DNA of 64,000 nucleotides from Clytia hemisphaerica (GCA_902728285.1 CACVBU010001154.1:1-64000), one strand, 5' to 3'. Shown: positions 31,533 through 43,850, counted from the stretch's first letter. A program made the numbers and translations. Notes: generated by a model not told the origin, from the sequence alone.

Positions 31533-32998
31533 TATGTGTTCACCTTTTTCCGATTTTTTGTCAAAAAAAAAATTTTCAGTCAAAGTGGAAGAAAAGTTAC
31601 TGGATTTCATTTTGGTAAAATCGCGATCTTAAAATCTTCTTTTGATTCAGAGTTATAACCATTTAAATTTCAAAACAAAGTTCGTCTTATGATGGATTAT
31701 TTACTCAAATAATTGTCTATTTCGGAAACAACAAAGACAAAAGAGAGAATTCAGCTGATTTATTCTCAACTCTATTGAATAGTAATATTTTTGATTTTCA
31801 CGTTCACGCAAGGTTTTTCAATTTACGCATTCACGCATTGTTTTCTATTTTCACGCATTCACGCAACTGGCGGAGAGCCTCATTCACGTATTCACGCAAA
31901 CCGCTAGGGGGAGGAGGCAGTGAGGTAGATCATGTCACTTCACTATGACAAAATCAAAAAGTCTTTTCTGAAAATTTTACGCTACACTAATCTACGCACC
32001 ACTATTTTCTACGGATTTATTCACTTCTTCTATTTCCGAACGTATTTTTATTATTGGCCCAGCGCTAGCGAAGGGGCCTTTCAAGAGGAACTTTCCGTGT
32101 GTCTGTCCTGTCCTGTCTGTCCGCAGTCCGTGCCGTGTTCTGTTTTTATGTCCTCTATCACTCCTGTCCGTGCCATGGTTGCTCTTTTGGTGCGATTCAA
32201 TCGGGGGCATTCGCATAAAATTTAATCGATTTGCTCGGGTCGTCTTAGGCTGCGTGCTGTAAAGAATATCGATTCTACTGCGGCCGTGGGTTTATTTCCT
32301 CCGAACGGAATCCAAGATGGCGCCTGAGAATCACGTTTTGGTTGTCGGTCAATGTTTTGATTTCTTTATGGATCTTGAGACTTATAAAGGAAAGTTTACT
32401 GTTTCAAATGTTTTTCAATTAGTTAAGTGTAGCTCTGACTTGCACCCACAGAAGTGGATGCTCATACTTATTGACCTAAAAGCTTTAAAAGACTATTTTG
32501 AAAGTTGCATTTTTTACACTGATTTTGCTTGAGGGTTTTCATCGATGTTTTCTCATTACTGTTCAAAATGTAGGTTCAAACACCAACCAGATTATTACAG
32601 GTATGTTCTCTTATGTAATGTTTATTATTCTCTTGCTATCTCCTTGATGATTAAGAGGAATCAGACATTTTATCAGAATAATTATAACTTTTAACGTGTG
32701 CGATGAAAAAATGTGTGTTCAGGCTTTTATATTCGACAAGAAAATTTATTCAAACAGCAAGATGTTGACTAGACTAGCCTCTATTTGTACTATTGTTGGA
32801 CATTTTGATACTTTTTCTGCATAAAATTACATGGTGAAATTTTATATTTGAAACAAGCTTTTTTTCTAGGAGTCTCGATCATGCTCAGTTATTTTAGTTT
32901 CAGTACATACCAGACGACATAATTAATCAAAATGTTCAAAGGTTGCTGCACTGAAATTGTGAGTATTCGATTAAGTTCCACTTAAAGGGACATAAAAG

Positions 32999-33350
32999 CA
33001 TAGCTGTCAACTCTCCCGCATTGAGTGGGAGACTCCCGCATGTCAACGATTTCTCCCGCGTGAAGAAAATTCTGCCAAATCTCCCGCATTTTTGGGATTT
33101 TCTCCCGCATCTCCCGCATTTCCAAAATTTTTCTGATTTTGGAAAATCCAAACGGCGAAATTTCTGGATTTTGAAAGATCGGAACGAAAAATTCCCCAAT
33201 TTCCCGAAAAAAATTTCCAATAAAATCGGATTTTACTAGAAAATTTCCCCGATTTCCCGATTTTCCGATTTTGAAAAATCGGATTATCGGGGAAAATTTT
33301 TCCGACTTGGAGCTCTCCCGCATTTTTGTGAGGCGAAGTTGACAGCTATG
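32999..33350. mobile_element. 352-bp MITE, 8-bp duplication CATAAAAG
   Basis: Termini CATAGCTGTCAACTCTCCCG and (inverted) GTTGACAGCTATG are flanked by CATAAAAG on both sides (32991-32998, 33351-33358). The 8-bp duplication suggests a hAT-like non-autonomous element. The interior repeats CTCCCGCAT motifs and AATTTCCCCGATTTCCCGAT. Confidence 0.85.
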
Positions 33351-34049
33351 CATAAAAGTGGTAAAATAAACATTGTGCGAACCACGTGTGATTAAAGTGA
33401 ACAATTAAAATCACGTGTCCAAAACAAACTTGTAAAACAATTGAACAATCAAAATTAGCCATATTTGGTTTGATTTTTTATTTTGACATGTGACATTTGT
33501 TTTGATTTTGTATCCGCTGCATACAGTTTGTTTACAAATTTCGCAAGTACTGTTATGTCCCTTTAAAACTTTGACAACAGGAAATGTTCGACAAATTCGA
33601 CCAAAACTCTGTTCAACAAAGTTTGACAACAAGAAATGTTTGACAAATTCGACAAAAATTCCGTTCAACAAAGTTGAAAACAAAACAAATTCTTTCAAAG
33701 GTCACACTCTTTATGAGAAAACGCAAGTTCCAAAATAGGGTTTTTATTTTAGTAAGTGAGGACAGCGATAAATTCAAATTTCCCACTGTAAATCTTTTGT
33801 ACAATATACCGTGAAGTCGGGTAACTTGCATCAGTGGAGGCTAACATGCATAGCCCTCAAATGAATGACCTGTCAGGTCCTTAAAATACAAAGTGAAATC
33901 AAAACAAAAAGTTGTCGCAAGGCATTTTGAGCATTCTCCATGTTGCAACTTGTATCGCGGTTTTGTCCGATTTTGCAAGTTTCTTTTGCCTGTTTCTCCT
34001 GGTAAAATTGAACTAAAAAGCTCAAATTTTGTACACAATTTCAGCATAT

Positions 34050-34370
34050 AATGATTAAAAAAATAGACAATAAGGACATTTTAGATACATTTATCTATGA
34101 AAATTAAGCCATTTCAGTCCAAAACGGTCAAAAGGGCTTATCGGCGCCACCCTGTCAGACACCATCTTGAAATAGCCTCATTTTGGGAAAAACACTTACT
34201 GAATTATGATCTGCATCTGAAAGTGAGTCACTGTACAAAATTTCAGCCAATAACTCCAAATTGTTCAGTTTTTATGGATTTTTATATAAAAATTTTGCAT
34301 TTTTGAGTGCTGCTGAGGCTGCAGCCGCTGTGGTTGCAGGAAAATTTTTTCGATGCTGGTTTCTTTTTAA
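34050..34370 (-). repeat. Inverted copy of the 10590-10900 repeat
   Basis: TACATTTATCTATGAAAATT, GCGCCACCCTGTCAGACACC, ATCTTGAAATAGCCTCATTT and GAAAGTGAGTCACTGTAC are the reverse complement, with changes, of the interspersed repeat in the seven-exon gene's intron. Confidence 0.6.
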
Positions 34371-35151
34371 TTTTACTTTTTATCATTTGTTTTTGCTCCC
34401 TTTAGTTAGAGCTTTAGCACAATCATGTTTGTTAAAGATTTCTCAAAAGTTTTATTTTTACATAGATAAGTTTTCCCGTTTCATGTCAGACACATGTTTC
34501 ATATCAGTTTGTTATATCGTGCTAATATTAGCAAAAAAATGTTTTTCTCTTCCTCTTTCTGACCAATCTTGCTCCACATTCGTGCCAATTCAATATAAAA
34601 AAGCTTGTAAATTAAAATTGATGAGTAAGCAAACTTTATCACTCTTATTTAGAAACAAAACTTTTAATGCTGGGCCTTCATGCCCTTGGGCTTCTTGTTT
34701 TTTTAAATTTGAATTTCGATTTTTAAAGATCAGTAGAGGCCTTTTGTAAATATTATATGAATGAAATAAATTGGTTTTAATTATTTCGTCGCACGTTCTT
34801 ATATTTCTGAAATCATATATTCATAACATTATATATTGGATTCTCTATTTGTAATCGTCCTCGTTTGAGAAAACTTGGTGACTCGATTGAATCTAGAATA
34901 TTTTGGAAAGTTACTTGATGTTGTTGCAACATATAAATACTTTTTTGATTATTCTTGGCATCATAGCTAATCACTTAAATACTTTGGCATCATAACTAAT
35001 CACTGATAATTTCTCGTTTAGAAAAAATACAAAAAAATAGAATAAAGAGAACAATTCCTTGCTGTTTGTTTGTTGCCATACAAAACGATGTCAATAGAAG
35101 AAGCTTGATGGTTGATTGATGGTTTGATTGATGGTTTGATTGATGCTAACG

Positions 35152-36577
35152 AGTTTTGAAGTATTACCAAATGAAATATTAAGCAGATATTCAATAGGTA
35201 AAAAAAGTTGGTTATTGAGATTTATTAACCTGAGGTGATGTAATATTCAACGAGGCGAAGCCGAGTTGAATATACATCACCGAGGGTTAATAAATCCAAT
35301 AACCAACGAAAACCTATTGAATATATATGTTTTATTATATACCTAAGGCAAAAACAAAACATTAATTATGTTAATAGTTGAGCGTTTCACTTAAAACACT
35401 CCCATAATCGAACGTTCGAATGTTTTTCTTTTTTAATGATTTTCTTAATTACTTTGAATCATAAAATTTGTTCATGAAATTGACGATCGATTTATTTTAA
35501 TGAATTTCTTTGATGCAACAAGAGCGATAAAAAAAATCAAACTTTGAAAGCAAAAGTTGAAAAAAAAATTCTACCGTGGTATAATAGCCATGGTATATCA
35601 GGAATTATTCAATGGCTGTTTTTGCCTACAGGTATATAATAATGAAACTTATCGTATCATTCCTCTCTAAGGGGGATGCGAAAAAGGTCTCCCTCACTTC
35701 AAAAAGGATGTACGATTTGACTTTGGATAGGATTTGGTACAAAATTTAACCAAAATAACATTTTTGTGGAGATAAAAAAGGAATAAGTGAAGAAATCCGA
35801 ACTGTTGGATTTTTCAAGAAACTTTCGCATCTACCCATACGTGAAATAAGTATATATTATTACCCGAAATGGTCTCGTAAAAAAGTTTATAAAGCTTTCC
35901 CACTTCTCAAACTGTTACATTTTGACCAATTAGAATCAAACACGGTGTTAGGATTCAATACCAAATACTTTATTACATTTAAAATGCCCATGGTAATCTA
36001 CACCCATATGCTAGAAGTTAGCAATCAAAGTCATTTTTATGAGCTTTTACAAGTGATGAAAACTTGTAACGTTGTAAAACTTGTTATCAATCATTTTTTG
36101 GATTATCGAGATACATATCAGATTAGATGGTCGCCTGATCAACTGGAAACGATCATCAATGAATAAGTACCAAAGATAACAATTTCTTTAGACTGTCTTG
36201 CATTAACTCGAAAGAATGCAAAACAATTTTCGAAAATTATTTCAAGAAATAAAAATTGTAAGGTTTATAAAAGAACAGCGAAACACTACCGTTATTTATT
36301 TTATGCAAGGGATATTGAATTGATGGCTAGATATGATATCAAGATCACCAAGCTATATAGGTTTTTACCCGAGGATTTAGCCATGTTCAAAGGTTTACCC
36401 GTGAAATACATTTATTTGGCAGCTTTGGATTTAACGAAGAAGAACATTCCAGATTTTGGTCGAATTATCATGGAAATGAACGTCGAAAAAGTTCAGTTGT
36501 TTTGCAGGGCAGAATCTAGCATAGGTTTGGAAACTCATGGGCTCGGTGGAATGTACCAAACAATTTGCTGGAAGCAT
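35152..36577 (+). pseudogene. Broken copy of F-box gene A
   Basis: High-identity copy of 29332-30585 with several disabling changes: the start ATG is ACG (35152-ish); a foldback element interrupts after the seventh or eighth codon (35178-35640); a stop follows WYKI (TAA near 35746); a short insertion with a stop occurs near 36163; and ~260 bp are deleted at 36359, joining KLYR directly to FLPEDLAMFKG. The last codons are also altered. Not expected to give a functional protein. Confidence 0.9.
35178..35640. mobile_element. Double-foldback element, copy 1
   Basis: Two consecutive hairpins. The first has ~65-bp arms from TTGGTTATTGAGATTTATTA to TAATAAATCCAATAACCAA, with the loop palindrome CAACGAGGCGAAGCCGAGTT. 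The second runs between TATTATATACCTAAGGCAAA and TTTGCCTACAGGTATATAAT. A copy in reverse orientation is at 51195-51655. It has no coding sequence and interrupts the F-box pseudogene. Confidence 0.8.
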
Positions 36578-36699
36578 TAGCTTGATTGCACTGGGAAGGG
36601 GCTATATCGGCCGATTTTTAAGGGACACCGAAATACAAGGGCCGCCAAAATGTTCCTTCGACGCGTATGCCTGGACTGAGAGGTTAGCTGCCATTATGT

Positions 36700-37050
36700 T
36701 ATTTAAATCTTATTCTGAAAAAACTGGAAACTACATTGCCAAATTTCTAATCGACTATTCGAGTGGAACCCTACACTGGCCTTCTGAACTCCTCAACATA
36801 TTGATTAGAAAAGTTCACATTTCAAAAATTTCTGCCAATGCAGAAGTGGAAGAGATTTGTGAGGTATTTTCTACATTAAAGAATTGTAATTTTGTTTTTC
36901 CGCACGCAGAGCAGAGAGCTCAATCTGGTGTGATTATGAAGGTGATGATTATGGAGCACGAGATGAGTTTTCTTAGGCTACAAGTTCACTGTAAACGATA
37001 TCGTAACTTTTGCACGCTTTATACACGCTTTGATATCAAAACTTCCCCAA
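36700..37050 (+). pseudogene. Internal fragment of an F-box gene B-like paralogue
   Basis: Translated pieces WPSELLNILIRKVHISKIS, EEICEVFSTLKNCNFVFP and YKFTVNDIVTFA correspond in order to WSVELLRKLVGKVHVSEIN, EEFCEIISSLKNCLVCFP and YKFTSDDIETFA in the 41444-42661 gene. The F-box and C-terminus are missing and the pieces lie in different frames. Confidence 0.75.
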
Positions 37051-37586
37051 TCAACCATTTCAAGCATTTGGATAAATTTGCTGTTCCATTGAAACGGTTT
37101 TTTGAAAATTTCCAGAACAATTGTAATCAAATTTGTCATCCTCACCTTGAATAGTTTGTAGACTTGCTAATAAAAATTTAAGAACGGATGCTTTCAACGT
37201 GAGCGTATATTCTATAGGATTAGTCCTACAAGTTGTGAATATAATCTCCAAAATTAAATCACTTTATAGATTGGAAGTCGTTCGGTATCGCCAGCGAAAG
37301 AATTCGCACGCTTTGATCCGTTTCACAAAAATACCATTAGATGCTAGAAATTTCAAATACATAACAAACATTAGAACTCAGTCGCTTTCTTTTTCGTTTT
37401 CAAGCAAAAGCAACGCGGTTTGATTGTTTTGGCTGAACTAAAAGGTCAGATCGTCACTTACATTTGCCATATCCGTTTAGAGCAGAGCGTGGTAAGCGCA
37501 GAATGGATGATCTTTTATGAGATTAGCGCTCTTTAGACCACCTGTTAGAAAGTTTCTTTTAAACATCTTTAACATTGTATTTTTGG

Positions 37587-40233
37587 ACCTACCTTGGAGG
37601 TCCTATAAATTAACCGATGTCCGTCCGTCTGTCCGTTCGTCCGTCCGTTCGTCCGTCTGTTACCAGCTTTTCTCAGGATTGGATCATTAGTATTTTCTAA
37701 TTTTTGGCACAATGATGCAAAATGGCAATGCCCAAAATGTGACGGAGCCTGATTTTCGAAAAAAAAAATAATATGCCGGAAAAACTGTTTTTTTGGCATT
37801 TTCTCGAGATTTTATCATTAGTTTTTTTCTGATTTTTTACTCAAAGATGCGTATTAACAATCCCTAAAACATGGCCGAGTCCGATTTTTTAGAAAAATTT
37901 TTTCCCGGCTTAAAATGCCGGAAATATACCGGAAATCGCCGTTTTTCTGGATTTTAATTGGACTTTTACCTTATAACTGGTTGTTTTTTCATTCAAAAAC
38001 ATTATTAATAGCAATGCCCACCATCAAGCATGTTTTAATTTTCAATAAAATTGATTTTTGAAGCCGGAACTATTTAAAAATCGCCGGAACAACCTATTTT
38101 CGCCGGAAAGACAGTATTTCGTGAATTTCTCGAGCTGTACTTTATATTTTATTATGAAATTTTGCACACTGATGCAATATGACAATACCTAAAATGTGAC
38201 GGAGCCCGATTTTCGAAAAACATTTTTTCCGGCCGAAAATGCCGGAAATATGCCGGAAAAACCGGTTTTATTGGCATTTTCTCGAGATTTCATCATTAGT
38301 TTTTTCTGATTTTTTGCACAAATATGCGTAATAGCAATGCCCAAAACATGGCCGAGTTCGATTTTTGAGAAAAATTTTTTTCTGGCCGAAAATGCCAGAA
38401 ATATACCGGAAATCGCCGTTTTTGCAGATTTTCATTGGACTTTTTCCTGATATTTCTTTGTCTTTACACGCATAATCATTATTGATAACAATGCCAACCA
38501 TCAAGTATGGTTCAATTGTCAATACAACTGATTTTTGATGCCGGGACTTTCTAAAAATCGCCGGAACAGCCGAATATCGCCGGTAAAACGGTCTTATTAA
38601 CCGACTTCGCAAGCATGTGCCTAGGAGATCTCTGCTAACTATTTATAAATCTTTCATTAGGCCTCATCTTGATTATGGTGATATCGTATATGACCGCCCA
38701 GGAAATGCTACCTTTGTGCAGAAGCTTGAATCTATTCAATATAATGCCTGTTTAGCTATAACAGGTTGTTTTCGTGGAACGTCTCAAGAAAAACTATATT
38801 CAGAACTTGGTCTTGAAAGTCTTGCTGACAGGCGCTTTTCTAGAAGAATGACATTCTTCTATGGAATTATTAACAATTTAGCCCCTTCGTATTTACGTAA
38901 CTACCTGCCAGTAAGACTTACAGCACCAGGTGGCCTTAGAACAAGAAATCCTATTTATCCTCTTAATATACGAACTGAGCGTTTCCGTAACACTTTTTTT
39001 CCGTACTGCATATCTCAGTGGAATGTTCTAGGAGGTAATATACGAGATCTACCTTCAATTAAAACTTTCAAAAAACCAATCTATGAATTTTTGAGACCCA
39101 AGCAATCTCATGTTTTTGATGTTCCTGACATTCAAGGAGTAATCTTTCTTAATCGACTTCGGGTCGGTTTCAGCCATCTCAACGAGCATAAATTTAGACA
39201 TGGCTTCCGCGACACTTTAGACCCTTTCTGTGGTTGCCGAACTAACTCTGTTGAAAACACTCAGCACTTTCTTCTGCACTGCTCTATATATTCCCATGCA
39301 AGACAATCTTTGTTCGACAAACTCCAGACCCTAGGCATTATTTTTCATCCGCCACTTAACCCTCCTTTTTTCTGTCGGCTTTTATTATATGGGGATGAAA
39401 GTTTGACTTCAAATCTAAATAAATCTATTCTTTGTTCTGTTGTTGAATTTCTTAACGAAACTGGAAGGTTTAGCGGTGCTTTATTTTAGGCTTTTACCTA
39501 ACAATTGTAGCTTCCTTCTCCAAGATTTTTTTTCTCTCTTTATTTACTTGTTTATTTATTTTTTACATAGTCTAGTACCTCTGGCGATATAACGTTAGTT
39601 CCTAGCGGGGGGAGGGACTATATTTTATGTTTAAGTAATGTTTTGTAGTATATGTTCGGTTTTTCTTGAATTTCTCGAGCTGTACTTAATATTTTTTCAT
39701 GAAATTTTGCACACTGATGCAAAATGGCAATACCTAAAACGTGACGGAGCCTGATTTTTGAAGAAAAAAATTTCGGCCAAAAATGCCGATAATATGCCGT
39801 CAAAGCCGGTTTGTTGCCATTTTGTCGAGATTTCATTAATCGTTTTTCCCGATTTTTCACAAAGATGTGTATCAGCAATGCCCTAATTGTGGCCGATTCG
39901 GATTTTTAAGAATCATATTTTTCCGGCCGAAAATACCTGAAGTATACCGGAAATCGCCGTTTTTGCAGATTTGAAATGGGCTTTTTCCATATATTTCTTT
40001 GTTTTTTCACTTAAAAAAATTATTGATAACAATGCCACCATCAAGCATGATTCAATTGTCAATAAAACTTTAGCAATTTTGCAACCGGAACTTTCTATTT
40101 CTTTTTTCCCTAAACCCCTCCCCCCATCAATAATCAATTATGACATTTAATGCATTTTCGCTAACCGCTATATTTTCTTAATGATTGTTTTTCTCCTTAT
40201 TGCTATCTAAGTTTCATCATCAGGTAGGTCCAT
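37587..40233. repeat. GCCGG-rich interspersed repeat, copy 2, with nested LINE
   Basis: It starts GGACCTACCTTGGAGGTCC and ends GGTAGGTCC, as in copy 1, and has the same chain of GCCGGAAATATGCCGGAAA subunits. Near the left end lies a (GTCC)n-like run, 37620-37670. A LINE fragment (38593-39656) sits inside, so the repeat predates that insertion. Confidence 0.7.
38593..39656 (+). mobile_element. 5'-truncated non-LTR retrotransposon (LINE)
   Basis: The open frame (38593-39489, ~298 codons) encodes the C-terminal part of a jockey/CR1-like ORF2: the post-palm motif SLLTIYKSFIRPHLDYGDIV, QYNACLAITG, LGLESLADRRF, and a C-terminal Cys/His segment CGCRTNSVENTQHFLLHC. The catalytic RT core and endonuclease are absent, so it is a dead-on-arrival copy, though the remaining frame is undamaged. 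A ~165-bp 3' tail follows. It is inserted inside the GCCGG repeat; CGGT at both junctions may be a short target duplication. Confidence 0.85.
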
Positions 40234-40239
40234 TCAGCA

Positions 40240-40870
40240 TGTTGCTTGTTGTTTCTCGTTTAAGTCATAAAAAAAAGAAATACCTTAAAAAAATTGGAGA
40301 ATATAAAATAAAGTACAAGCTGGATGAATGATAATTGATTTGGTTTCTATTTGATTGTTCCACCGAAATCCAATGTCATTTGATGTGGAATAAATATACA
40401 CCAAGGATGGTAAGGATTTTTGTTATTGACATATGGATCAGGTGTAAGAAAACAAAGAAATTTTCCTCCTCTGATTCCGAGCTGTAGTTCTCTTGCGGTA
40501 ATTTGTCACTGCAAGACATACAAACTCTTTTGATAAGTCATTCAGAAATTATTTACATAATAATTATATGAAATTAAATAAACACTACCCTTTTGGTTTT
40601 CTCCAAAAAGATTGGAACACGTTACTTGAGGAGTCTGTGAATAACAACAGGAAACTATTTTCAAAATGAAATCACTGCAACATTAACACATTCTTTGGAA
40701 TGGCTTCAACGCTAGTCCTGAAGAATTTGCCGCTCATCAAAATCCTTTTAGTGAAAAAGATTGATTTTTAACAGCTTCGAAGTTTTATAGTCTAAGACAA
40801 ATCACTATCTAAAAAATAAAGCCAAAGCCCGAAGAAAAATCGGGAACGGTTTTTTTTGCTGAAAATAGTT
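40240..40870. other. Intergenic, nothing recognised
   Basis: AT-rich sequence following the GCCGG repeat. It contains short blocks without recognisable genes or inverted repeats. Confidence 0.45.
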
Positions 40871-41209
40871 TCAGACGGTAGAGTTAAACGGTCTTAGACT
40901 TTGTAAAATTGTTATCGTCCGTTTGCTACAAACTCTAGTGCCGCTTTCTTCGCGACTGTTATTAATGCCATGTTTGATTATTTCTGGCTTTTGATATCTC
41001 TTAACTGTACGATAGCACCGTCTGATTTTGACGAATGCACGAGGAGAAATTTTGGAACTATTTAAAATTTGATCCAGTGGAATCGATTGCCTACTTAAAA
41101 AAGACAAGAGATAGATTTTTTTATTCCATGAGAGCGTTTTATTAATGTCAGGATCAATTTTTGAAACGAGAGATTCTAATCTCTCATCATAACGACAACT
41201 TAACAACAA
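40871..41209 (-). CDS. Hypothetical basic reading frame, 112 codons
   Basis: A minus-strand open frame rich in Lys, Arg and Ser (for example SPRAFVKIRRCYRTVKRYQK), with no ATG at its start (it begins with TTG just after an in-frame stop). It could be a terminal exon of a gene whose upstream exons I cannot locate, or chance. No family recognised. It lies ~230 bp upstream of, and divergent from, F-box gene B. Confidence 0.2.
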   Translation of the reverse strand: MLLSCRYDERLESLVSKIDPDINKTLSWNKKIYLLSFLSRQSIPLDQILNSSKISPRAFVKIRRCYRTVKRYQKPEIIKHGINNSREESGTRVCSKRTITILQSLRPFNSTV

Positions 41210-41443
41210 TAACTGTTTAGTTGTTGTTCGCTGTTATGATTTACTTGTCAGTTTTTTTCTCTCTTTATTTTTAATGTAAGAGTGTGGCTTTTCTGATGAT
41301 ACGGCAATTTTAAAGCTTATTTCTATCCACAACTGATTAACTTGCGTTTTTATGTGCTAAAATACCTTTTAAGCAAGTTTTTTCTCGCTTTTAACGTTTA
41401 CAATTAGTCAGATTTTTCTTTAGTTTTAGAAACAAGAAATTTA

Positions 41444-42661
41444 ATGATGGACTTCCACATTTTACCGAACGAACTTTTAGAAATGGTTATATCTTACCTC
41501 GATAAGAAAACTACCAAAAATCTGAACCTTGCTTCAAAAAGAATGTACGAGCTGACTATGGAGAGACTTTGGTGCAAACCTACTTACAAAGACCCTAAAA
41601 GCTTGTCTTTCCTGAAACAAATTTCGCATTTTCCCATTCGCGAGCTTCGAATTCAAGATTTTGAATGCGAATGGGAAGATATCGTTGAGACTGTACCTAA
41701 TCTCAAACTTTTGCATATAGATTGCGATAGAAACAAGTACTGGAGTCCGAAGAGTCTCTTGCGGTTGAAAACTCCCCTTGTTGTTCATACAAGGGCCCTG
41801 GAAATCCGTTCAGATGCAGAGTTTGAGCCGCTGCTAGAAGTTGTCGAGGCGGGCTATATAACCAAATTAATTGTCAACCACGATAAAATGATGCGACAAT
41901 GGTCTGTTGAACTCCTTCGAAAGTTGGTCGGTAAAGTTCATGTTTCCGAAATAAACACACCTTGCTTTAGATTCACGAGAAAAAATGTTGAAGAGTTTTG
42001 CGAGATCATTTCATCTCTGAAGAATTGTCTGGTTTGTTTTCCACTGAAGAAGCGGACCGAAGATCATGATCATGACGAAGATGAAATTAGCGCCGAGGGG
42101 GATAGATTTCGTGCTTACAAATTCACAAGCGACGATATTGAAACTTTTGCTCGATATGATATCAAGATTTCTTACATGTCAAGTAGTATGTTAAAATACC
42201 AAAAAGACCTTTCAAATTTAGTGGATTTTGTGCCGGCGTTGAGACGGTTGCTTTATCTTAGATGTTTTGAATTTCAAGAGAGTGGCTTAAAGTTGGATCA
42301 CAGAACGTTTGAGCATTTTGTTGACATTCCCATCCGAAGCATCAAAACGAACCTACTGAAGATGAACAAAGACAATGTCGGCGACTTCGTGGACGCACTC
42401 TCTAAGATAAAAACACTTCAACATATACACATGGTTTGGAATGGCTTTAAATTGACACCGGAAGATTTTGCACTCTTTAAAAATCTACCTGTAAAAAAGA
42501 TACGATTTTTTGCATTGGATTTGACGAGGGAAAATGTTCCAAAATTTCGACAAATTATGAGTGAGATGAAAATCGAAAGACTTGGCGCCATGACAAATGA
42601 AAAAAAGAAAACTTTAGGAATTCGGTTCCATCAATTTGGGCCTGGTTATTGGTCAATATAA
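41444..42661 (+). CDS. F-box protein B, 405 aa
   Basis: Intronless frame starting at ATGATGGACTTC. The F-box is at residues ~4-45: LPNELLEMVISYLDKKTTKN, LASKRMYELTMERLW. The long C-terminal region has irregular leucine-rich-like segments and an acidic loop (DHDHDEDEISAEGD). The architecture is as in genes A and C, but identity to them is visibly lower; it is the source type for the fragments at 36700-37050, 43450-43850 and 62905-64000. Predicted Skp1-binding SCF ubiquitin-ligase adaptor; substrate unknown. Confidence 0.9.
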   Translation: MMDFHILPNELLEMVISYLDKKTTKNLNLASKRMYELTMERLWCKPTYKDPKSLSFLKQISHFPIRELRIQDFECEWEDIVETVPNLKLLHIDCDRNKYWSPKSLLRLKTPLVVHTRALEIRSDAEFEPLLEVVEAGYITKLIVNHDKMMRQWSVELLRKLVGKVHVSEINTPCFRFTRKNVEEFCEIISSLKNCLVCFPLKKRTEDHDHDEDEISAEGDRFRAYKFTSDDIETFARYDIKISYMSSSMLKYQKDLSNLVDFVPALRRLLYLRCFEFQESGLKLDHRTFEHFVDIPIRSIKTNLLKMNKDNVGDFVDALSKIKTLQHIHMVWNGFKLTPEDFALFKNLPVKKIRFFALDLTRENVPKFRQIMSEMKIERLGAMTNEKKKTLGIRFHQFGPGYWSI

Positions 42662-43430
42662 CAAGAAAGATGTGCTTTAGACTAGAGTCTACTTCTGGTT
42701 GTACCTTGCTTTCTGATATTTTTTTATGGCGCTGAGTCCAGTGATGTAGATTAGGAGCAATTGACGAGATCTCCATTCTGAAAGGAAATACCAAAATTCC
42801 AAACAGCAAAAAAACTACTTGGAGTTGAAAATATAATTAAAAGTGGGAAACAAACATGAATAACAGATTTGCAATCCCTTATTTTCAAATGAAAACATTG
42901 CTTCGTCCTATTTTACCTTCCAAAAACAATTAAAAGCATATCGGGCTTTACCAGAAAGTATTTGAATATGGGGATATAGAATACAACATTGTGACTTTTG
43001 ACCCCCTGACAGCAGGTCTAACCCCTTGGACAAGCACCAGCTGACTCCCCGTAATTCAAAATTTCACTCAAACAGAGCAAAATTACCCCCAAACAGAGCA
43101 AGTTTAGCCCCAAACAGAGCAAGTTTACCCCCCCCCTCCCTCGCACAAGGCAAATTTTGTAGATTTTTCACTACCCTCGAACACTCTTTATCGTCCACCC
43201 CCATATTCGAACATTTTCTGGAAGAGCCCATTACCATATACTACCGGGCCATTCAAAGGCTTTGTAATTTATTAACCAAGAAAATAGGTCGAATACACGC
43301 TTTTTTTATAAGAATATCTTCTATAATAATATCAGGGTAAAAATTAGCCAAATCGTAAGAATACCCAGTAGGGTGAGTTTTATATTTTATATTTTATATT
43401 TGGTTAACAGAAAAAAAGCTTCTTCCTTTG
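42662..43430. other. Intergenic, with a segment shared with 62340-62560
   Basis: There is a local repeat near 43065-43125 (AAACAGAGCAAGTTTA-like units), and 43270-43500 resembles 62340-62560 (ACACGCTTTTTTTATAAGAA; TAGCCAAATCGTAAGAATAC; TAGGGTGAGTTT). In both places the shared block precedes an F-box relic, which suggests a duplicated unit. Confidence 0.55.
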
Positions 43431-43449
43431 TTAGACTTAAAAATTAAAC

Positions 43450-43850
43450 TTTGAGGCAAAACTGGAATTTTAGTTCCAAATGTTCATTTAAAAGTGCATC
43501 CAAAAACATTTCCGAAATCTCATTCAATGCTCTCCGATTCACGGATGAGAATGTGGAAGAATTTTGCCAGATTGTCTTACCAAAGAAGTGTCGAGTGTCT
43601 TTTACACATGTCATGAGAGATCCAGACGACCATTACCACGTTGAAACTGAAACAGATGAGAGTGATTATGGGTACACAGTCCCTTGGGAAATATTTCGCG
43701 CTCACAAATTCACTATACGAGACATCGAGACTTTTGTTTGATATGATATCAAGATCTCTTTCATACCAAGTAGTGTTTTGATGTACCAGCTAGACATTTC
43801 AAATTTTATGAAGTTTATCCCTGCGCTGCACAGAGTTGTTTTTAATGTTA
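43450..43850 (+). pseudogene. Fragment of an F-box gene B-like paralogue
   Basis: It reads KNISEISFNALRFTDENVEE, FCQIVLPKKCRVSFTHVMRD, an acidic loop, then HKFTIRDIETFV followed by a stop and YDIKISFIPSSVLMYQLDIS in the same frame, colinear with gene B residues ~165-265. The N-terminal F-box and C-terminal third are missing. Confidence 0.8.

Larger units (their letters stand above)
32056..34702. mobile_element. ~2.6-kb insertion in duplication copy 2
   Basis: Sequence absent from copy 1 starts with GGCCCAGCGCTAGCGAAGG and ends with AATGCTGGGCC plus ~25 bp; GGCCCAGC is present inverted at the ends. It contains several 70-160-codon frames without recognisable domains, a nested MITE (32999-33350), a local direct duplication near 33570-33680 (GACAACAGGAAATGTT... 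and GACAACAAGAAATGTT...) and a copy of the 10590 repeat in inverted orientation. It may be a composite of several insertions; the ends are approximate. Confidence 0.55.
31800..36580 (+). repeat. Segmental duplication, copy 2 (interrupted)
   Basis: This matches 28500-30580 in order: the CACGCAAACCGCTAGG stretch near 31900, GTGAGGTAGATCATGTCACT, the GATCAGTAGAGGC upstream region near 34730, then the F-box gene. It is split by insertions at about 32056-34702 and 35178-35640. Confidence 0.8.

Noticed and set aside
32317..32532. 71-codon frame starting MAPENHVLVVGQ
   Set aside because: Plausible start but no recognisable family, short, and inside a composite insertion; not supported as a gene.
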